Shown here: piece by piece, positions 1 to 7,695 of the stretch
How positions within the stretch are numbered: position 1 is the stretch's first letter
Layout of the letters: every line of letters starts with the position of its first letter
Assembly: GCA_003242605.1 (NCBI GenBank)
Contig: QGUZ01000087.1
Location: forward strand, 1-17,365
Length of the DNA stretch: 17,365 bases
Direction of reading: 5' to 3'
Origin: Actinomycetota bacterium
Lineage (GTDB): Bacteria; Actinomycetota; Actinomycetes; Streptosporangiales; Streptosporangiaceae
Position numbers and translations under genes: made by a program
The notes under the pieces: generated by a model
Databases searched by the model: none
What the model was told of the DNA's origin: nothing
What the model saw: only the letters and a program-made list of their open reading frames with translations

Positions 1-799
1 CGTCGTGGCCGCGCAGCCGCTCGCGCAGGCCCTCCCGCTCGGCCGGGAGCAGCCCGGCGTACTGCGGGTGATCCTGCGGGAACCCGGCCCGCGACCCGAA
101 CGGCTCGGCGAACACCGGGCAGCGCAGCCGCTCGGCGAGCGCGACCAGCGCGCGCCACGCCGCGGCCGAGTCCGCGCCCGCGCCGGTGACGAGCGCGGGC
201 GAGCGCGCCCCGGCGAGCAGCCGGGCGAGCTCGGCGACGTCGGCGTCGGTCACCGCGGCCGGGCGGAGCACGGTGCCGGGCGCGGCGAGCACGGCCTCCT
301 CGGCGGGCTGCGCCCAGTCGTCCTGCGGCACCACGACGATCGCGGGCCCGCGCCGGGTGACCGCCTCGTGGCAGGCGCGGGCGATCGCGCCGGGCACCTC
401 CTGGGGCCGCACCGGCTCGGCCGTCCACACCGGGTACGCCCCGGCGAGCGCGGTGAGGTCGTGCCCGGCGAGGAACGGCTCGAGCGCGAGGTGGCGGCGG
501 TCCTGCTGGCCGACCACGATCACGACCGGGGCGCGGTTCGCCCGCGCGGTGGCGATCGCGCCGACCGCGTTGCCGAGCCCGGCGGTGGTGTGGAGCAGCG
601 CGAGCGCGGGCCGCTCGCGGGCGATCGCCCACCCGGTGGCCATGCCGACGACCGAGCCCTCGTGCAGGCCGAGCACGAACTCGAGGTCGTCGGGGAGCCC
701 CGCGAGCAGCGGGATCTCGGTGGACCCGGGGTTGCTGAAGATCGTGGTCATGCCGGTGCGGCGCACCACGTCGAACGCCGCGTCCCGTACCGTCCTCAC
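1..799 (-). CDS. mdlC: Benzoylformate decarboxylase-like ThDP enzyme, N-terminal part (cut by window edge)
   Basis: A thiamine-diphosphate enzyme, most likely benzoylformate decarboxylase, which turns phenylglyoxylate into benzaldehyde and CO2 in mandelate-type aromatic catabolism. Read on the minus strand from GTG 799, the 266 visible codons cover the Pyr domain and the start of the central domain. From memory of the Pseudomonas putida enzyme, the residues match in number as well as type: Ser26 in SNPGSTEIP, the cofactor-activating Glu47 in GLHEGSVVG, and the active-site His70 in LLHTTAGLGNA. The VVGQQDRR and VPQDDW stretches also match that family. The second catalytic His (281 in P. putida) and the ThDP-binding C-terminal domain lie outside the window. 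The start is preceded by GGAAGGA about 10 nt upstream. The gene is divergent from the lacI-type gene across 325 bp. Other ThDP decarboxylases or acetolactate-synthase-like enzymes are less likely because they lack this His/Ser pattern. Confidence 0.82.
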   Translation of the reverse strand, partial: MRTVRDAAFDVVRRTGMTTIFSNPGSTEIPLLAGLPDDLEFVLGLHEGSVVGMATGWAIARERPALALLHTTAGLGNAVGAIATARANRAPVVIVVGQQDRRHLALEPFLAGHDLTALAGAYPVWTAEPVRPQEVPGAIARACHEAVTRRGPAIVVVPQDDWAQPAEEAVLAAPGTVLRPAAVTDADVAELARLLAGARSPALVTGAGADSAAAWRALVALAERLRCPVFAEPFGSRAGFPQDHPQYAGLLPAEREGLRERLRGHD

Positions 800-995
800 A
801 CTCGCCCGTCCTTCCCGGTGACCAGGGTGATCGCCGCGCCGGGGCGCGGGGACGCCGCCGTGCCGTCCGGCCACCCGCGACCGGCCACCCGGCCCTGCGG
901 TCCGCGGCGCCACCGCGCCGGATCGCCGCTGCGAGCGCGCAGGATGTCCGGGACCGGACGGGCCGGCGGGACGACCAGTCAGAACGTATGTCCCA

Positions 996-1011
996 TGACC
1001 ATTTGTGGTCA
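996..1011. promoter_or_regulatory. Inverted repeat TGACCA-N4-TGGTCA, candidate operator
   Basis: TGACCA (996-1001) and TGGTCA (1006-1011) are exact reverse complements separated by TTTG. The element lies in the A+T-richer part of the divergent spacer, about 200 bp from the decarboxylase start and 114 bp from the lacI-type start. Its half-sites differ from the LacI palindrome at 1078-1097, so a different regulator is implied. It might be a GntR- or IclR-type factor acting on the decarboxylase gene, but that assignment is only inference. Confidence 0.35.
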
Positions 1012-1077
1012 AACAGTCTTGTATGGTGCGGGAGACGGCGTTGATCCGCCGGGCCATGAGCACCGTTCCCTCGCCCC

Positions 1078-1097
1078 TGTTGACAACGTTGTCAACA
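1078..1097. promoter_or_regulatory. Perfect 20-bp palindrome, LacI-family operator (autoregulatory)
   Basis: TGTTGACAACGTTGTCAACA is a perfect palindrome with a central CG, the layout of LacI/GalR-family operators. It ends 27 nt before GTG 1125, where a bound repressor would block transcription of the lacI-type gene. It also contains TTGACA (1080-1085), which could serve as a -35 hexamer, although I see no good -10 at 17-18 nt. The inner 14 bp recur exactly at 7696-7709 upstream of the sugar ABC operon. Confidence 0.8.
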
Positions 1098-1124
1098 CGC
1101 CGTTCCTGAGGGATGATCTGTTGC

Positions 1125-2159
1125 GTGACGCACACCAGACGTGGCCGGCCGACCATGCGCGACGTGGCCGCCGCGGCGGGGGTGGCGCTCAAGACCGTGT
1201 CCCGGGTCGTGAACGGCGAGCCCGGCGTCAATCCCGCCACCGCCGAACGGGTGCACGAGGCGATCCGGCGGCTCGGCTACCGGCGCAACGAGAGCGCCCG
1301 GCTGCTGCGCGCGGGCCGGACCGCGAGCATCGGGCTGGTGATCGGGGACGTCTCCGACCCGTTCTACTCCGGGCTCAGCCGGGCCGTGGAAGCGGTCGCC
1401 CGGCGGCACGGCCACCTGCTGTTCACCGGCGTCTCCGAGGAGGACCCGGCGCTGGAGCGGGAGATCGTGCTGGCGTTCTGCGCCCGCCGGGTCGACGGGC
1501 TCGTCATCGTCCCGGCCGGCACCGACCACGGTTACCTGTGCCCCGAGCTGGAGGCGGGCGTCGTCGTCGCCTTCGTCGACCGGCCGCCCGGGCCCGGCCT
1601 GGAGGCCGACACCGTGCTGAGCGACAACGCGGGCGGCGCGGCCCAGGGGGTCGCCCACCTCATCCGGCACGGCCACCGGCGCATCGCCTTCCTCGGCGAC
1701 TCACCCGCGATCTTCACCGCCCGGGAACGGCTGCGCGGCTACCGTGACGCGCTCGCCGCCGCCGGCCTGCCGTACGACGAGGCGCTGGTGAGCATGGGCC
1801 GCCCGGATCCGCAGCGGGTGCGCGCCGCGCTCGCCGCGATGGCCGCGCTGCCGGACCCGCCCACCGCGCTGTTCACCGGGAACGGGCTGATCACCACGCA
1901 CGTGCTGCGCGCGCTCGCCGCGCGCCCCGGCCCGGACCGGCCCGCGCTCGTCGGCTTCGACGACCTCGAGCTCGCCGACCTGCTCACCCCCGGGGTGACC
2001 GTGGTCGCCCAGGACCCCGCCGGGCTCGGCCGGACCGCCGCCGAGCTGCTGTTCCGGCGGCTCGCCGGGAACCGCGGCCCGGCCCAGCGGGTGCTGCTGC
2101 CCACCCGGCTCATCGTGCGCGGCTCCGGCGAGATCCCGCCGCCCGCCCGGGTCGCCTGA
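1125..2159 (+). CDS. LacI/GalR-family transcriptional repressor
   Basis: A sugar-responsive DNA-binding repressor of 344 aa, the family's usual length. An N-terminal LacI helix-turn-helix (MRDVAAAAGVALKTVSRVVN) is followed by a hinge helix (SARLLRAGRT) and a periplasmic-binding-protein-like effector domain from about residue 58 onward (IGLVIGDVSDPFYS, VDGLVIVPAG, ALVGFDDLELADLLTPGVT). I chose GTG 1125 because GAGGGA lies about 11 nt upstream. The in-frame ATG at 1113 directly abuts that purine run and leaves no ribosome-binding spacing. A perfect palindrome at 1078-1097 predicts autorepression. The same core upstream of the sugar-binding-protein gene makes the ABC operon the likely main target. 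The effector is unknown, probably the transported sugar or a derivative. The last 50 bp overlap the convergent MFS gene. Confidence 0.93.
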   Translation: MTHTRRGRPTMRDVAAAAGVALKTVSRVVNGEPGVNPATAERVHEAIRRLGYRRNESARLLRAGRTASIGLVIGDVSDPFYSGLSRAVEAVARRHGHLLFTGVSEEDPALEREIVLAFCARRVDGLVIVPAGTDHGYLCPELEAGVVVAFVDRPPGPGLEADTVLSDNAGGAAQGVAHLIRHGHRRIAFLGDSPAIFTARERLRGYRDALAAAGLPYDEALVSMGRPDPQRVRAALAAMAALPDPPTALFTGNGLITTHVLRALAARPGPDRPALVGFDDLELADLLTPGVTVVAQDPAGLGRTAAELLFRRLAGNRGPAQRVLLPTRLIVRGSGEIPPPARVA

Positions 2160-3348
2160 GCCCGAGCCCGCCGAGCACGGTGGCGCGCAGCGTGAGCGCG
2201 CAGCCGATCGCGGCGACGCCCGCCCAGGCGATCGCGTGGTGCGTCGGCACGGCCTCGGCGAGCGCGCCGACGAGCATCGCGCCCACCGCCTGCGCGGTCA
2301 TCACCCCGGAGTTCTGCAGGCCGTACGCCTGGCCGAGGCGGTCGGACGGCACCGCGTCGACGAACGGGCGCTGCAGGCCGAGGTTGTAGGCGAGGCAGGC
2401 GCAGCCCGCCGCGGCGAGCACCGCGGCGACGGCGACGCCCGGCCGTGCGGCGAACGCCACCAGCGGCACCCCGCTCAGCAGCATGAGCGGGAAGACCAGC
2501 CGCTCCCGCCCGGCGGGCGAGACGAACCGGCCCACCACGAGGTTGCCGAGCCCCATGCCCGCGGCGGTGGCGGCGAGCACCAGCCCGGCCCCGGACGGCG
2601 AGCCGAGTTCGGTCAGGTACGGCACGAACACCGCCTCGGCGCCGACGAAGAGGAGCATCGGCAGCCATCCGGCGAGCAGCAGCCCGCGCACCCGGCGGTC
2701 GGCGAGCAGCTCCCGGTTGACCCGCAGCGTGGTGCGCACGGTCCCCGTCCCGGCGCCGCCCGCGCCCGCCCGCGGCGGGGTGTCGGGCAGCCCCAGCCGC
2801 TCCGCGACCGCGCTGAGCAGCGAGAGCGCCGCGGTCACCAGCAGCGCCCGCTCCGGCCCGGTCGCGGCGAGCACGAGCCCGCCGGCGGCGAACCCGGCGA
2901 TCTGCGCCAAGGCCGCCACCATGCCGAGCGCGGCCCGGCCGAGCACGAACGCGTCGCCCGCCAGCACCTCCGGCAGCATCGCGGCGCGCGCCGCGCTGAA
3001 GACCGGCCTCGGCACCCCGGTCACGAAGACGAGCGCGAGCGCCGCCCACACCGGCAGCCCGGCCACGGCGAGCGCGACGCACGTCGCCGCCCGCAGCAGG
3101 TCACCGGCGATCATCAGGGCGCGTGGCCGCATCCGGTCGGCGATCGACAGCAGGAAGATCCCGCCCACCACCTCGGGCAGGAAGCCGGACAGGTACGCCA
3201 TGGCGGACAGCCCCGGCGATCCGGTGTGGGCGTAGACGAGCACGGAGAACGCGAGCATCTTCACGGTGTCCCCGGCCACCAGCAGCGTCTGGCTGGCGAA
3301 CAGCACGCGGAAGCGGGGCTCGGCGAACACCTGGCCGAATGTGGTCAT
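2110..3348 (-). CDS. MFS transporter, EntS/DHA3-like exporter
   Basis: A 412-aa integral membrane protein of the major facilitator superfamily, with about 12 hydrophobic segments and a central hydrophilic loop (around residues 195-215). The N-terminus (FRVLFASQTLLVAGDTVKM) and the loop motif IADRMRPRALM resemble the drug/siderophore exporter (DHA3) branch, so proton-driven export of a small molecule is likely. The substrate cannot be read from the sequence. Start ATG 3348 (MTTFGQVFAEPRF) fits family N-termini. An in-frame GTG at 3378 would add ten residues but has no ribosome-binding site. The gene diverges from an ArsR-like regulator with 137 bp between starts, the common arrangement in which the regulator controls the exporter. 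Its 3' end runs 50 bp into the convergent lacI-type gene, giving an Arg-rich tail (GSRRSRAR). Confidence 0.85.
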   Translation of the reverse strand: MTTFGQVFAEPRFRVLFASQTLLVAGDTVKMLAFSVLVYAHTGSPGLSAMAYLSGFLPEVVGGIFLLSIADRMRPRALMIAGDLLRAATCVALAVAGLPVWAALALVFVTGVPRPVFSAARAAMLPEVLAGDAFVLGRAALGMVAALAQIAGFAAGGLVLAATGPERALLVTAALSLLSAVAERLGLPDTPPRAGAGGAGTGTVRTTLRVNRELLADRRVRGLLLAGWLPMLLFVGAEAVFVPYLTELGSPSGAGLVLAATAAGMGLGNLVVGRFVSPAGRERLVFPLMLLSGVPLVAFAARPGVAVAAVLAAAGCACLAYNLGLQRPFVDAVPSDRLGQAYGLQNSGVMTAQAVGAMLVGALAEAVPTHHAIAWAGVAAIGCALTLRATVLGGLGLRRPGRAAGSRRSRAR

Positions 3349-3389
3349 GGCCCCGATGCTCGCCCCGCCCCGGACCACTCAGCCAGAAA

Positions 3390-3405
3390 TTCGGAAATAG
3401 CCGAA
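3390..3405. promoter_or_regulatory. Inverted repeat TTCGG-N6-CCGAA in the MFS/ArsR spacer
   Basis: TTCGG (3390-3394) and CCGAA (3401-3405) form a short dyad in the A+T-richer middle of the 137-bp divergent spacer. It lies 42 nt from the MFS start and about 80 nt from the regulator start. Position and symmetry suit an operator for the ArsR-like protein acting on both promoters. The arms are only 5 bp, so chance cannot be excluded. Confidence 0.3.
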
Positions 3406-3485
3406 AAGATGTGCTCAAGGAGGGCGCAGCAGGGCCGATAGCGGCAAACTGTGCTCTACGCACTCACCTGAAGAGTGGTGATCGG

Positions 3486-4490
3486 ATGCTCCGGATCGAG
3501 GTCAGCGCGCAGGACATCATGGCGAGCAGATTCGCCATCTCACCGCTCATCGAGACCCTGCACGCCGTGTGGGCGATCTCCGGCAGGATGGAGGTCGGCG
3601 CGCTCCGCGACTGGGTGGCCCGCTCCCGCCCGGCGTACCTGCGGCTGCAGGAGTCCATGCCGGAGCTGCGCGCGCTGGTCGCGCTGTACGTGCCGCGGCG
3701 GTACACCCCGGACTTCATCGCGCCGCCGCCCACCGGGGTGAACGTCACCTTCGAGGATGAGATCGCCACGATGCGCGCCACCCCGGCCGAGCAGGCCCAC
3801 GCCGAGATCGCCCGCAGCCTGCAGGACCGGGCGCCACTGCCCGAGCCGGTGATGCGGGTGCTGCGGGACCGCGACGTGGTCGCCCGCATCGCCGACGCGC
3901 TGGAGGCCCTCTGGCGCGAGGTGATCGCGCCGAGCTGGCCGCGGTTCCACGCGATCCTCGAGCGCGACGTGGTGCAGCGGGCCGGGCGGCTCGCCACGTA
4001 CGGCTGGCGCGCCGCCCTCGACGACCTCTCCCCGCAGGTGCGCTGGCGCGACGACGACGCCGCCTGCGGCCACATCGAGATGCGGATCGGCGCGGACGAC
4101 CGGACCTGCCACCTCGGCGGCCGCGGCCTGCTGTTCGTGCCGAGCGTCTTCATCAAGAAGGCGGGCGCCTACCTGGACTACGTGACGGACGCCTGGCCGT
4201 ACGCGCTGATCTACCCGGCGCGCGGCGTGGCCGCCCCGCAGCGGACGCCCGGCGGCCTGGCCCGGCTCATCGGCCGGACCAGGACCGCCATCCTCACCGA
4301 GCTCGAGGTGCCCGCGACCACCACCCAGCTCGCCGCCCGGCTCGGGCTGAGCATCGGCGGCACCGGCGACCACATCGCCGCGCTCCGCGAGGCGGGGCTG
4401 ATCGCCGGGGTGCGCACCGGCCGCAGCGTGCTCTACCACCGCACGCCGCTCGGCGACTCGCTCGTCAACCCTTCAGCGCACCGGCCATGA
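3486..4490 (+). CDS. ArsR-like winged-helix regulator with N-terminal DUF5937-type domain
   Basis: A 334-aa predicted transcription factor. Residues about 265-325 form a winged helix-turn-helix of ArsR type (ILTELEVPATTTQLAARLGL, then GGTGDHIAALREAGLIAGVRTGRSVLYHRTPLGD). The roughly 260-residue N-terminal part has the character of the DUF5937 region that precedes such helices in actinobacteria (ISPLIETLHAVW, LQESMPELRALVALYVPRRYTPDF). No Cys-rich metal-binding motif is visible, so metal sensing is unlikely. The start ATG 3486 gives the family-like N-terminus MLRIEVSAQDI; the ribosome-binding site (AAGAG, about 11 nt upstream) is weak. Being divergent from the MFS gene, it most plausibly represses that exporter. 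The last 26 bp overlap the convergent permease gene. Confidence 0.82.
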   Translation: MLRIEVSAQDIMASRFAISPLIETLHAVWAISGRMEVGALRDWVARSRPAYLRLQESMPELRALVALYVPRRYTPDFIAPPPTGVNVTFEDEIATMRATPAEQAHAEIARSLQDRAPLPEPVMRVLRDRDVVARIADALEALWREVIAPSWPRFHAILERDVVQRAGRLATYGWRAALDDLSPQVRWRDDDAACGHIEMRIGADDRTCHLGGRGLLFVPSVFIKKAGAYLDYVTDAWPYALIYPARGVAAPQRTPGGLARLIGRTRTAILTELEVPATTTQLAARLGLSIGGTGDHIAALREAGLIAGVRTGRSVLYHRTPLGDSLVNPSAHRP

Positions 4491-5367
4491 GGCCGCGCAT
4501 GAAGAACCGGCCGAGCAGGATGTAGATCACCACGGTCGGGATCGAGGCGAGGATCGCCGCGGCCATCTGCTGGCTGTACGGCACCGTCTGCGCCCCGGCG
4601 ATGTTGTTGAGCATCACCGTGGCCGGCCAGCTCTGCGGGCCGGTGAGGAAGACGGCGAACAGGAAGTCGTTCCACAGCGAGGTGAACTGCCAGATCACCG
4701 TCACCGCGAACGCCGGGCCGGAGACCGGGATGATCACCGACCAGTAGGTGCGCAGCATGCCCGCGCCGTCCACCCGGGCGGCCTCGATCAGCTCGTCCGG
4801 GATCGTCACGTAGTAGTTGCGGAAGATCAGCGTGCAGATCGGGATGCCGTAGACGATGTGCGCGAGCGTGAGCCCGGGGATGCCGCCGTAGAACAGCTGC
4901 GTGCCGGTGATCTCGTTGAGCCCGACCAGGAGCTGCACGAGCGGGATCATCACGCCCTGGTACGGGATGAACATGCCGAACAGCAGCAGCGTGAACACCA
5001 CGTCGGCGCCCGCGAACCGCCACTTCGACAGCACGTAGCCGTTCATCGAGCCGAGCATCGCCGAGATCAGCGAGCCCGGCACGGCGAGCATGACGCTGTT
5101 CCACACGCCCGGGGCGAGCCGCTCCCACGCCACCTGCCACGCCTCGGTGGTCCAGGTGCGCGGCAGGTTCCACGCCTGGCTCGGGTCGGCCTCGGTGAGC
5201 GGCTTGAAGCTCGTCACCAGCAGCACGTACACCGGGATCAGGAACAGCACGACGAAGGCGAGCAGCAGCGCGAACCGCACCGCCCGCCACACCGGCGCGC
5301 CGCCCCTCCGGACCACCTTGGCGTGCTGGGGCGCGGTGGTCCCGCGGACCTTCGCGATCACGGTCAC
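4465..5367 (-). CDS. Carbohydrate ABC transporter permease, MalG/GtsC-type
   Basis: The second membrane subunit of a CUT1-family sugar importer, 300 aa. It has about six transmembrane segments and the cytoplasmic EAA loop that contacts the ATPase (DELIEAARVDGAGMLRTYWSVIIP, seen around residues 190-215). It ends in RGLMAGALKG, a typical MalG-type C-terminus. GTG 5367 overlaps the TGA of the upstream permease gene (GTGA), so the two are translationally coupled. Alternative upstream starts would lie inside that gene. No gene for an ATP-binding subunit follows, because the next gene is convergent. A shared MsiK-like ATPase encoded elsewhere is the expected partner in actinobacteria. The 3' end overlaps the ArsR-like gene by 26 bp. 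Confidence 0.92.
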   Translation of the reverse strand: MTVIAKVRGTTAPQHAKVVRRGGAPVWRAVRFALLLAFVVLFLIPVYVLLVTSFKPLTEADPSQAWNLPRTWTTEAWQVAWERLAPGVWNSVMLAVPGSLISAMLGSMNGYVLSKWRFAGADVVFTLLLFGMFIPYQGVMIPLVQLLVGLNEITGTQLFYGGIPGLTLAHIVYGIPICTLIFRNYYVTIPDELIEAARVDGAGMLRTYWSVIIPVSGPAFAVTVIWQFTSLWNDFLFAVFLTGPQSWPATVMLNNIAGAQTVPYSQQMAAAILASIPTVVIYILLGRFFMRGLMAGALKG

Positions 5368-6275
5368 TTGCGCTTCTCCCTGCGGGCGTTCCAGATCAGG
5401 TACGGCACGACGAAGATCGCCACCGAGAGCACGATGTAGCCGGCGATCGTCGCGCCCTTGGCCGGGTCGTGCGCGTCGTACACCGCGGTCCACATGAAGA
5501 TCGCGGGCACGTCGGTGATGATCTGCTTGCCCGAGACCGACACGATCAGGTCGAAGACCTTCAGCGAGATGTGGCCGAGGATGATCAGCGCTGCGAGCGT
5601 GACCGGCCGCAGGTGCGGGAGGATCACCCAGCGGTAGACCTGCCACTCGTTGCAGCCGTCCACCCGCGCCGCCTCCCGCAGCTCCTCGGGCACCCCGCGG
5701 AACCCGGCGAGGAATAGCGCCATGACATATCCGGACATCTGCCAGATCGCCGGGATGGCCATCGCGGCCATGCCCCAGTCCGGGTCACGGAACCACTGCC
5801 ACTGCAGGAAGTCCAGCCCCAGGAACCGGAACAGCGCGTTGAGGCCGACCGCCCGCTCCCCGGTGGCGCTGTTCATCAGCCAGCGCCACACCACGCCGGT
5901 GGCGATGAACGAGATCGCCATGGGGAACAGGTAGATCGCCCGAAAGCCCCCCTCGCCCTTGATCCCCTTCTCCATGAGGAAGGCGAGGAACCAGCCGAGG
6001 ACCAGCGCGCCCCCGACGAACACCACCGTGAACACGATGGCGTGCTGGACCGACAGGATCCACCGCGTCTCCTGCCAGATGTTGATGAAGTTCTCCAGCC
6101 CGACGAAGCTCCCCTCGGACACCTCGTCGTGCTGGTCGCTGAGCGCCACCTTGAAGTTCCAGCCCAGCATGCCGTACACGAAGACGGCGATCGCCACGAT
6201 CGACGGCGATACGAGCAACAGGCCCGGCAGCCAGCGCGGCATCCGGGCCCGGACGGATGCTGTCTTGGCGGTCAC
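5364..6275 (-). CDS. Carbohydrate ABC transporter permease, MalF/GtsB-type
   Basis: The first membrane subunit of the same CUT1 sugar importer, 303 aa. A short basic N-terminus leads into transmembrane segment 1 (LLLVSPSIVAIAVFVYGMLG). There are about six membrane segments and the EAA loop EELREAARVDGCNEWQVYRWVILP around residues 198-222. GTG 6275 is preceded by AAAGGTGG at good spacing. The gap to the upstream binding-protein gene is 63 nt and contains one copy of the GGTACGGCCGGCCG motif, which may modulate the usual excess of binding protein over permease. The N-terminal region lacks the extended periplasmic P2 loop of E. coli MalF, as is usual for the shorter GtsB-type proteins. Confidence 0.92.
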   Translation of the reverse strand: MTAKTASVRARMPRWLPGLLLVSPSIVAIAVFVYGMLGWNFKVALSDQHDEVSEGSFVGLENFINIWQETRWILSVQHAIVFTVVFVGGALVLGWFLAFLMEKGIKGEGGFRAIYLFPMAISFIATGVVWRWLMNSATGERAVGLNALFRFLGLDFLQWQWFRDPDWGMAAMAIPAIWQMSGYVMALFLAGFRGVPEELREAARVDGCNEWQVYRWVILPHLRPVTLAALIILGHISLKVFDLIVSVSGKQIITDVPAIFMWTAVYDAHDPAKGATIAGYIVLSVAIFVVPYLIWNARREKRK

Positions 6276-6338
6276 GACCCCACCTTTCGGGTACGGCCGG
6301 CCGCCCCGGCCGCGCGGGCCGAGGCGGCCGGGCCCGGC

Positions 6339-7631
6339 CTACTGGCCGCTGTTCTTCGCCGCGTCCACGAGCGCCTGCTGCAGCTTCGCCACGTCCTGGT
6401 CCTGCAGGAACAGGCCGACGGCGTCGTTGATCGCGCTGCGCCAGGCGTCGTTGGCGACCACGCCGTGCTGGATCGACCCGGCGAGCCGGTTGCTCGCCCA
6501 CTGCTCGAGGCTGTAGGCGAGGTAGTCCTTGTAGAGCGACTTGTCGGCGTCCTTACGCGCCGGGATCGAGCCCTTCAGCGGGTTGAACGCGTCCTGCCCC
6601 TCCTTGCTCGCCGCGACCTTCAGCCAGGCGATCGCGCCGTCCCGGTTCGGGGCGCCCTTGGGCAGGGTGAAGCTGTCCGACAGCCACATGAAGGTGCCGT
6701 CGGTGCCCGGGGCCGGCGCCCAGTCGAAGTCCTGCTTGGCGGTCTTGCCGAGGCCGCCGTCCGGCGGGTTGACGAAGTAGCCGTAGACCCAGTCCCCCAT
6801 GACGTTGAAGGCGGCCTCACCGTCGGCGACCTGCTTCGCCGCGGGCTGCCAGTCCTCCTGCGGGGTGCCGGCGTACGACATGATCGTCTTGAAGTTCTCC
6901 AGCGCCTTGGTGATGTCGGAGGACGACCAGTCGGCGCTCGCGGTCCACAGCGCGTTGTACCGCTCGGTGCCGAGCGTGCCGAGCAGCACGCTCTCCAGCA
7001 GGTGGACCTGGGTCCACTGGGAGCCGATCGACAGCGGGATCTTGCCGGTCTGCTTGACCTTCTCCAGCGCGCCGATGAACTCCTCGATCGTCTTCGGCGG
7101 GCCGGAGACCCCCGCCTCCTTCAGCACGCCCGGGTTGTACCAGAGCACGTTCGACCGGTGGATGTTGACCGGCACCGAGTAGATGTGGTCGTCCACCGTG
7201 ATCTGCTCGACGAGCTGCTCGGGGAAGACCTCGCGCAGCTTGAGCTCGTCGTACAGGAAGTCAAGCGGCTCGAGCTTGCCGGCCTTGATGTAGCCCTGCA
7301 GCTCGGCGCCCGCGTGACCCTGGAAGGTGTCCGGCGGCTGGTTCGCCTGGAGCTTGCTGGCGAGCAGCGCCCGGGCCTGGTCGCCGGAGCCGCCGGCGAC
7401 CGCGGCGTCGAAGAACGTGTAGTTCGGGTTCTGCCGCTCGAAGATCTGCCGCATCGCCTTGAGGCCGTCCGCCTCACCCGGGCCGGTCCACCAGGAGAAG
7501 ACCTCCACCCGCTTGCGGGCGGCACCGCCCTGGCCACCGTCCCCGGACGAGTCACCTCCGCCGCCGCAGGCGGCGAGCGCGAGCATTCCGGCCAAGCCGA
7601 TGGCGGCGGCCGTTATCCACCGTCTCCGCAT
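6339..7631 (-). CDS. Sugar ABC transporter substrate-binding lipoprotein, glucose-type (GtsA-like)
   Basis: The extracytoplasmic receptor of the CUT1 importer, 430 aa. The signal peptide MRRRWITAAAIGLAG leads to lipobox LAAC with Cys22 as the lipid-anchored residue, followed by a Gly/Ser linker. The mature protein strongly recalls the Thermus thermophilus glucose/galactose-binding protein and Pseudomonas GtsA. Shared stretches include VFSWWTGPGEADGLKA, PPDTFQGHAGAEL, SVPVNIHRSNVLWYNP, AAFNVMGDWVYGYF, LSDSFTLPKGAPNRDGAIAW and SKEGQDAFNPLKGSIPAR. Glucose or a related aldohexose is therefore the likely ligand; specificity is inference from remembered family sequences. ATG 7631 is preceded by AAGGGA about 8 nt upstream. 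It is the first gene of a three-gene operon. A LacI-type operator lies 65-78 nt upstream of the start, so repression by the nearby LacI-family protein is expected. Confidence 0.92.
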   Translation of the reverse strand: MRRRWITAAAIGLAGMLALAACGGGGDSSGDGGQGGAARKRVEVFSWWTGPGEADGLKAMRQIFERQNPNYTFFDAAVAGGSGDQARALLASKLQANQPPDTFQGHAGAELQGYIKAGKLEPLDFLYDELKLREVFPEQLVEQITVDDHIYSVPVNIHRSNVLWYNPGVLKEAGVSGPPKTIEEFIGALEKVKQTGKIPLSIGSQWTQVHLLESVLLGTLGTERYNALWTASADWSSSDITKALENFKTIMSYAGTPQEDWQPAAKQVADGEAAFNVMGDWVYGYFVNPPDGGLGKTAKQDFDWAPAPGTDGTFMWLSDSFTLPKGAPNRDGAIAWLKVAASKEGQDAFNPLKGSIPARKDADKSLYKDYLAYSLEQWASNRLAGSIQHGVVANDAWRSAINDAVGLFLQDQDVAKLQQALVDAAKNSGQ

Positions 7632-7695
7632 CGCCCATCCCTTCGGTCTCGGACCCCGGCCACGAAACTCCCCCGAAGGTTTCAGCGCACGGGCT

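Larger units (their letters stand above)
800..1124. other. Divergent intergenic region between the decarboxylase and lacI-type genes
   Basis: This 325-bp spacer has no credible gene. The left part, up to about 970, is GC-rich and featureless to my eye. The right part is richer in A+T and holds two dyad elements, annotated separately: a 6-bp-arm inverted repeat at 996-1011 and the perfect 20-bp palindrome at 1078-1097. A TATGGT at 1022-1027 could be a -10 for the plus-strand gene, but I see no well-spaced -35. Confidence 0.6.

Noticed and set aside
5..1747. Long plus-strand open frame antisense to the decarboxylase and out of frame with the lacI-type gene
   Set aside because: An artefact of high GC. 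Its translation is Arg/Gly/Pro-rich with no domain, while the minus-strand frame reads as a conserved ThDP enzyme with catalytic residues in place.
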